DNA of 64,000 nt from NCBI GenBank assembly GCA_037783545.1, contig JBBELK010000992.1, forward strand, positions 744,001-808,000, given 5' to 3'. The notes under the pieces were generated by a model that saw only the letters and a list, made by a program, of their open reading frames with translations, did not search any database and was not told the DNA's origin. Of the stretch, positions 57,805 to 64,000 are shown one piece after another. Within the stretch, counting starts at the first letter, position 1. Each line of letters opens with the position of its first letter. The stretch is from Henricia sp. BOLD:AAB3569 (lineage: Eukaryota > Echinodermata > Asteroidea > Spinulosida > Echinasteridae). Both the position numbers and the translations under genes were made by a program.

Positions 57805-57839
57805 GACTTTTCGGAACCAGAATTTGGTTCCGAAAAGTC
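57805..57839. repeat. 15-bp hairpin (GACTTTTCGGAACCA)
   Basis: GACTTTTCGGAACCA is followed after GAATT by its exact reverse complement TGGTTCCGAAAAGTC. CACGTGACC follows directly. It has no T tract or other terminator-like context and is reported only as a structure. Confidence 0.7.
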
Positions 57840-58327
57840 ACGTGACCTTGGATTTTTCAAAAGTGCTCAAAAACGGCTAAATTTGACGGCGTCTTTGCAG
57901 GATATATCTAATTTACTCTCGAATGCGCTTCAGAATAATGTATGGGTCTATTTCGAGCCCAAAATAGCCCAACAAAGAAGGTGTGTTCCTTTAAGTGCGC
58001 GTGCGTTGAGAAAAATCTACCCGTATCTGCATACAAAACTAACGCATGCGCACTAATTTCCCCCTGTTTCGGGGGGAAAATTTACGGATTTCCCTAGACG
58101 GTCATTTTGACAAAACAATATGGTGATAGGACTACGAACGAGTCTATCGCGTGATTACGCCCTCTTGCGGCAGTCGGGTATCCAACACATAATGACCGTC
58201 TATGGCCTAGACTAGTCTTGCATCTGTCAGTTGGACATGTCGATCTGTTAGTCATAGATTTGACAGTTGGCTGCCTGTTAAATTACAAGATCACATACTG
58301 TATATCGCAGATGAATTATATAACTTA

Positions 58328-59108
58328 ATGCCGGGGTCACACAGTGCCGATTATGGCTCCCGTTTGAGATCAGACAGCGCTACGACACGAAAAGTGAAAA
58401 AGTCGGATTACTATCCTCAATGATCTGGAATGTCATATGTCATTGTCCTATCATTGTCTGAACGTAGTCGTATACGTTCGTAACAGAGTCCTATACGGAT
58501 CGGGAATGGTCCGGAGAGGTCGGCTAAGCACTCCTGACAGTTAGGTGTGTCCCGTAACATTCGGGAAACTCTGCCAATTTTGTCTAGTCGGATTACAATC
58601 GTGACTATGTCGTGACCGATTCTGCTGTATCGGATCAAATCGTAACAATTTCCTGTGTTGTCTGGAAGGTGTTTGGACGGTGTCCTGTGGATCGGGACGC
58701 TGTCGTGATGAACGCGCATGTCTCGATCATTTTTTCATTGCCGTTTCTTGCCGATTGAATCCAGATTGCGTCCAGAGCGTCGGGTCACTGTCTGATCTCT
58801 GTCGGATTGCATTAGGGAGAATCGGGACGCTGTCGGGACAGATTCGGTCGGTTTTCTACCCTGCGAGAGATACAAATATTGAGAACTGGATAATCGGGAT
58901 GTATTCGGCTGGGAACGGCGGAATCGGGACGTTTCCTGAACAGTATCTGATTGTTGTCGTGATTAAATAAATGTTTTTACACATTTTAATAAAAAGTTTG
59001 AATTTCCCGTCACGAATCACAGGATCTTGATCAGACTTTTGACAAATTTTAATCGGGAATGGTCCTATTAAGGACGGCAGTAAAAATCCTGAATGTGTGA
59101 CCGCTGCC
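58328..59108. mobile_element. TTA-flanked TIR element with GAATCGGGACG iterations
   Basis: TTA at 58325-58327 and 59109-59111 flanks ends ATGCCGGGGTCACACAGTGC and, inverted, GGCAGCGGTCACACATTC. Length is 781 bp. The interior repeats ATCGGGACGCTGTCG-like words (about 58691, 58820, 58890 and 58921). The TCACAC-type end resembles the element at 5533. No transposase remnant was seen. Confidence 0.75.
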
Positions 59109-59919
59109 TTAGGGTAAATTGTATGTTCTCTGTTTGCATCTAATAATAGGGTTTTGTAAATCCAAGAGTGGTGAATGGGTCATTCCGTGTCAAATCACCT
59201 AAATTTCAGAAAAGTTGTCAGGGATCCGACTCGGATTTGGACGAAACTGTTATTCTAAAAATACTTCAACCTATGTCAAGAACAACTCCAACTCGTTGCT
59301 GAGATATGACCTCCAGAAAATCCCTACATGTACCCTACCCACTTGTTCCCAATCATAGCCGTGCCATTGGATTTGTTTTTGCATTTTTGGAGGTATGTAT
59401 ATCTCAAAAATGCTTGGGAATGTTTACCTGAAAATTGAAATACACATTGAATGGCATCCAATCTGCATGATTCTGCTATCAACAGTACGGTACCATGTTT
59501 CCGTTACAAGATGTAAAGTTGTGCTCAAAATTATTCATACCCTTTAAAAAATCTAACATTTTCAAATGTCTTCACTCCCAAAAACTATTGTGAAGGAACT
59601 TTCGCTGTATCCTAGGACAGTTAGTTGCCTTGCGAATCACATGTTTTTTCTCAGCATCATTTGCATAACAATAGTAATGTCCAGATTTGCTTTTTTTTTT
59701 GCCTGTTCAAAATTATTCATACCCCTTACAAAATATCAGCATTTAGGCCATTTTGTGTGAGAATGCACCTGCTTTCAACATTCCAGTGATTCATTTTTGT
59801 TGTTCAACAGTTATCCTAACATGTTTGCATAAGATTTGAATCATTAACATATCTGTTCAATTAAATTTAAATCAAATAATGTCATAGAATAGTTCATGCC
59901 TTCATTCTCAGTTTCTGGT

Positions 59920-61120
<1,201 letters not shown>

Positions 61121-62448
61121 AGTGACTTTATTAAGGGTATAAGAATAGTTATGGACATGACCTTTTTTGGAAAAATGTTAATATATTACCCCCTAAATAA
61201 TACATTATAGAAAATGTCACTTGTTGTTATTCTTTCAGTTGTTTGTCACATACTTATCAAGTAAGCCAGATAAACTCACCCATTTATTAACATGATTCAA
61301 AAGGGTATGAATACTTTTTAGCACAACTGTAGCTCCCCGAAAACCCTCATTTATTTGTTATTGTCGTAACTTTTGGCGTTTTTTTGGGCCCCCTTGGTGC
61401 CCACATGGATGGTCAGATTAACTTCATGTTTTCTGACCATTCATGTTTTAACTTCACACACACACACTAGGCATATGGGTTTGCTTCATTTTAAGGGCAA
61501 AGCAATCCCGTGCGTCAATATTGCCCAACTTTTGATACGTTCGTTGTTCGTCACATCGAGTAGAAGTACAGAAAACAATCGTAAAACGTTCTGTTGATTT
61601 TTTTTTGGGTCAGGTGGTTTATTGACCCGCCTATATGTGATGCTGTTCCTGTTCTTAAAGGTTTAGTGAAGTGAAAATTATCAACCATTTGTTTTTATAC
61701 ACGAATCAGAAGATCAAAGTGTTGCAGAGGGGCAAACTGAAATTTGTTTTCATTTCATAAAGAAGTGACCTTTTCTCTACAAAAATTCTTGACAGACGAG
61801 GGCGCTGTTTATTGCTGGGCATGGAGGGAACTCACAGTTGAGAAACAAAGAAAGGACATTACATTTCAAACAGTAGCAGTAGCCCACTGATCCATTTCTG
61901 ACCCAAACAAACTTGTTAGGATTGTTGCAAATGACATACTAAACAAACTTAGTAAACTGTTACAGATCATAACACCAAGAAGTCGCCTAAAATGGCAAAC
62001 TTTTGTACACAAGTCAATGGAGATTTCCTCTGTTGTCCTGAGATGACATCACAGATTTGCTCATGAATATGGAAATTCTCATTATCATAAAAATAAACTT
62101 GCAATTACACCAAAACGGAACAATCAAACTTTCTGAAATTGACCGAAATGTGTAAAACACACCCTCTACTATTATTATATTTAATAAAAACCCTTATTTC
62201 ACACGTCATTTGAAGGTTTTCCAATCATGTACATTAAGTTGATTATCATGTCCCTTAAGAATGCTACATTTAAATTCAAATCTTCAGCGTATCGAAACTG
62301 GTATTTTGCTGTGTAGCCATAGCAGTTGCACTCACAACCTGGTGCTTGGAAATGCAGTATACATATATGTAAATCAACCCAATTTCTATCTTGCACACCT
62401 ATCTTTAAAATCATTGCATAATACATGTACCTGACCACCTCTCTTTGA

Positions 62449-64000
<1,552 letters not shown>

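Overview
The window is a piece of an animal nuclear genome, most likely from a marine invertebrate. I lean towards a non-vertebrate deuterostome (echinoderm, hemichordate or lancelet) because of scattered TACATGTA-type words, the 'GGGGCCAATTTCATGG' element, tRNA-derived SINEs and a DIRS retroelement; the species cannot be fixed from sequence alone. There is one recognisable host gene. Five exons on the + strand, at 6185-6269, 8996-9102, 13716-13832, 27207-27304 and 62454-62527, join in phase and encode about 160 consecutive residues of the C-terminal part of alpha-aminoadipic semialdehyde dehydrogenase (antiquitin, ALDH7A1). Earlier exons (including the catalytic-cysteine exon) lie upstream of the window and the last coding part lies downstream. 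The introns are about 2.7, 4.6, 13.4 and 35.1 kb long.

Nearly everything else I can explain is mobile DNA inside those introns, much of it nested. 1-6.2 kb holds a cluster of an exact 16-mer, a TTAA-type element with another element inside it, and a TTA-type (Harbinger-like) element. 6.3-13.7 kb holds a duplicated block, a GGGT/ACCC-ended element, a deleted Tc1-like element and a large foldback element. 13.8-27.2 kb holds a SINE, five GGGT/ACCC elements, a 2.15-kb element rich in AAGAAAA words and other inverted-repeat elements. The 35-kb intron starts with a tandem duplication (28215-31248 and 31249-42532). Its second unit received a complete DIRS-like tyrosine-recombinase retrotransposon (34618-41413), and the first unit still shows the empty target site. 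After that come a GGGT element with a TTAA element inside, SINEs, several TIR elements, an 81-bp minisatellite (54.2-55.0 kb) and a Tc1-like transposon with a SINE in it (59516-61329).

The strongest observations are structural and can be read directly. The DIRS internal complementary region (41040-41160) is the reverse complement of the joined element ends, and together with the empty paralogous site it fixes both boundaries with no target duplication. A set of otherwise different elements begins GGGT and ends ACCC, and six members have 4-bp target duplications (five exact, one 3 of 4). Five elements share a TTA duplication but each carries its own internal motif. No transposon reading frame looks intact. 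The reverse transcriptase of the DIRS element is split over three frames and its YLDD box reads YLNN. No rRNA, CRISPR array or bacterial-type feature is present.
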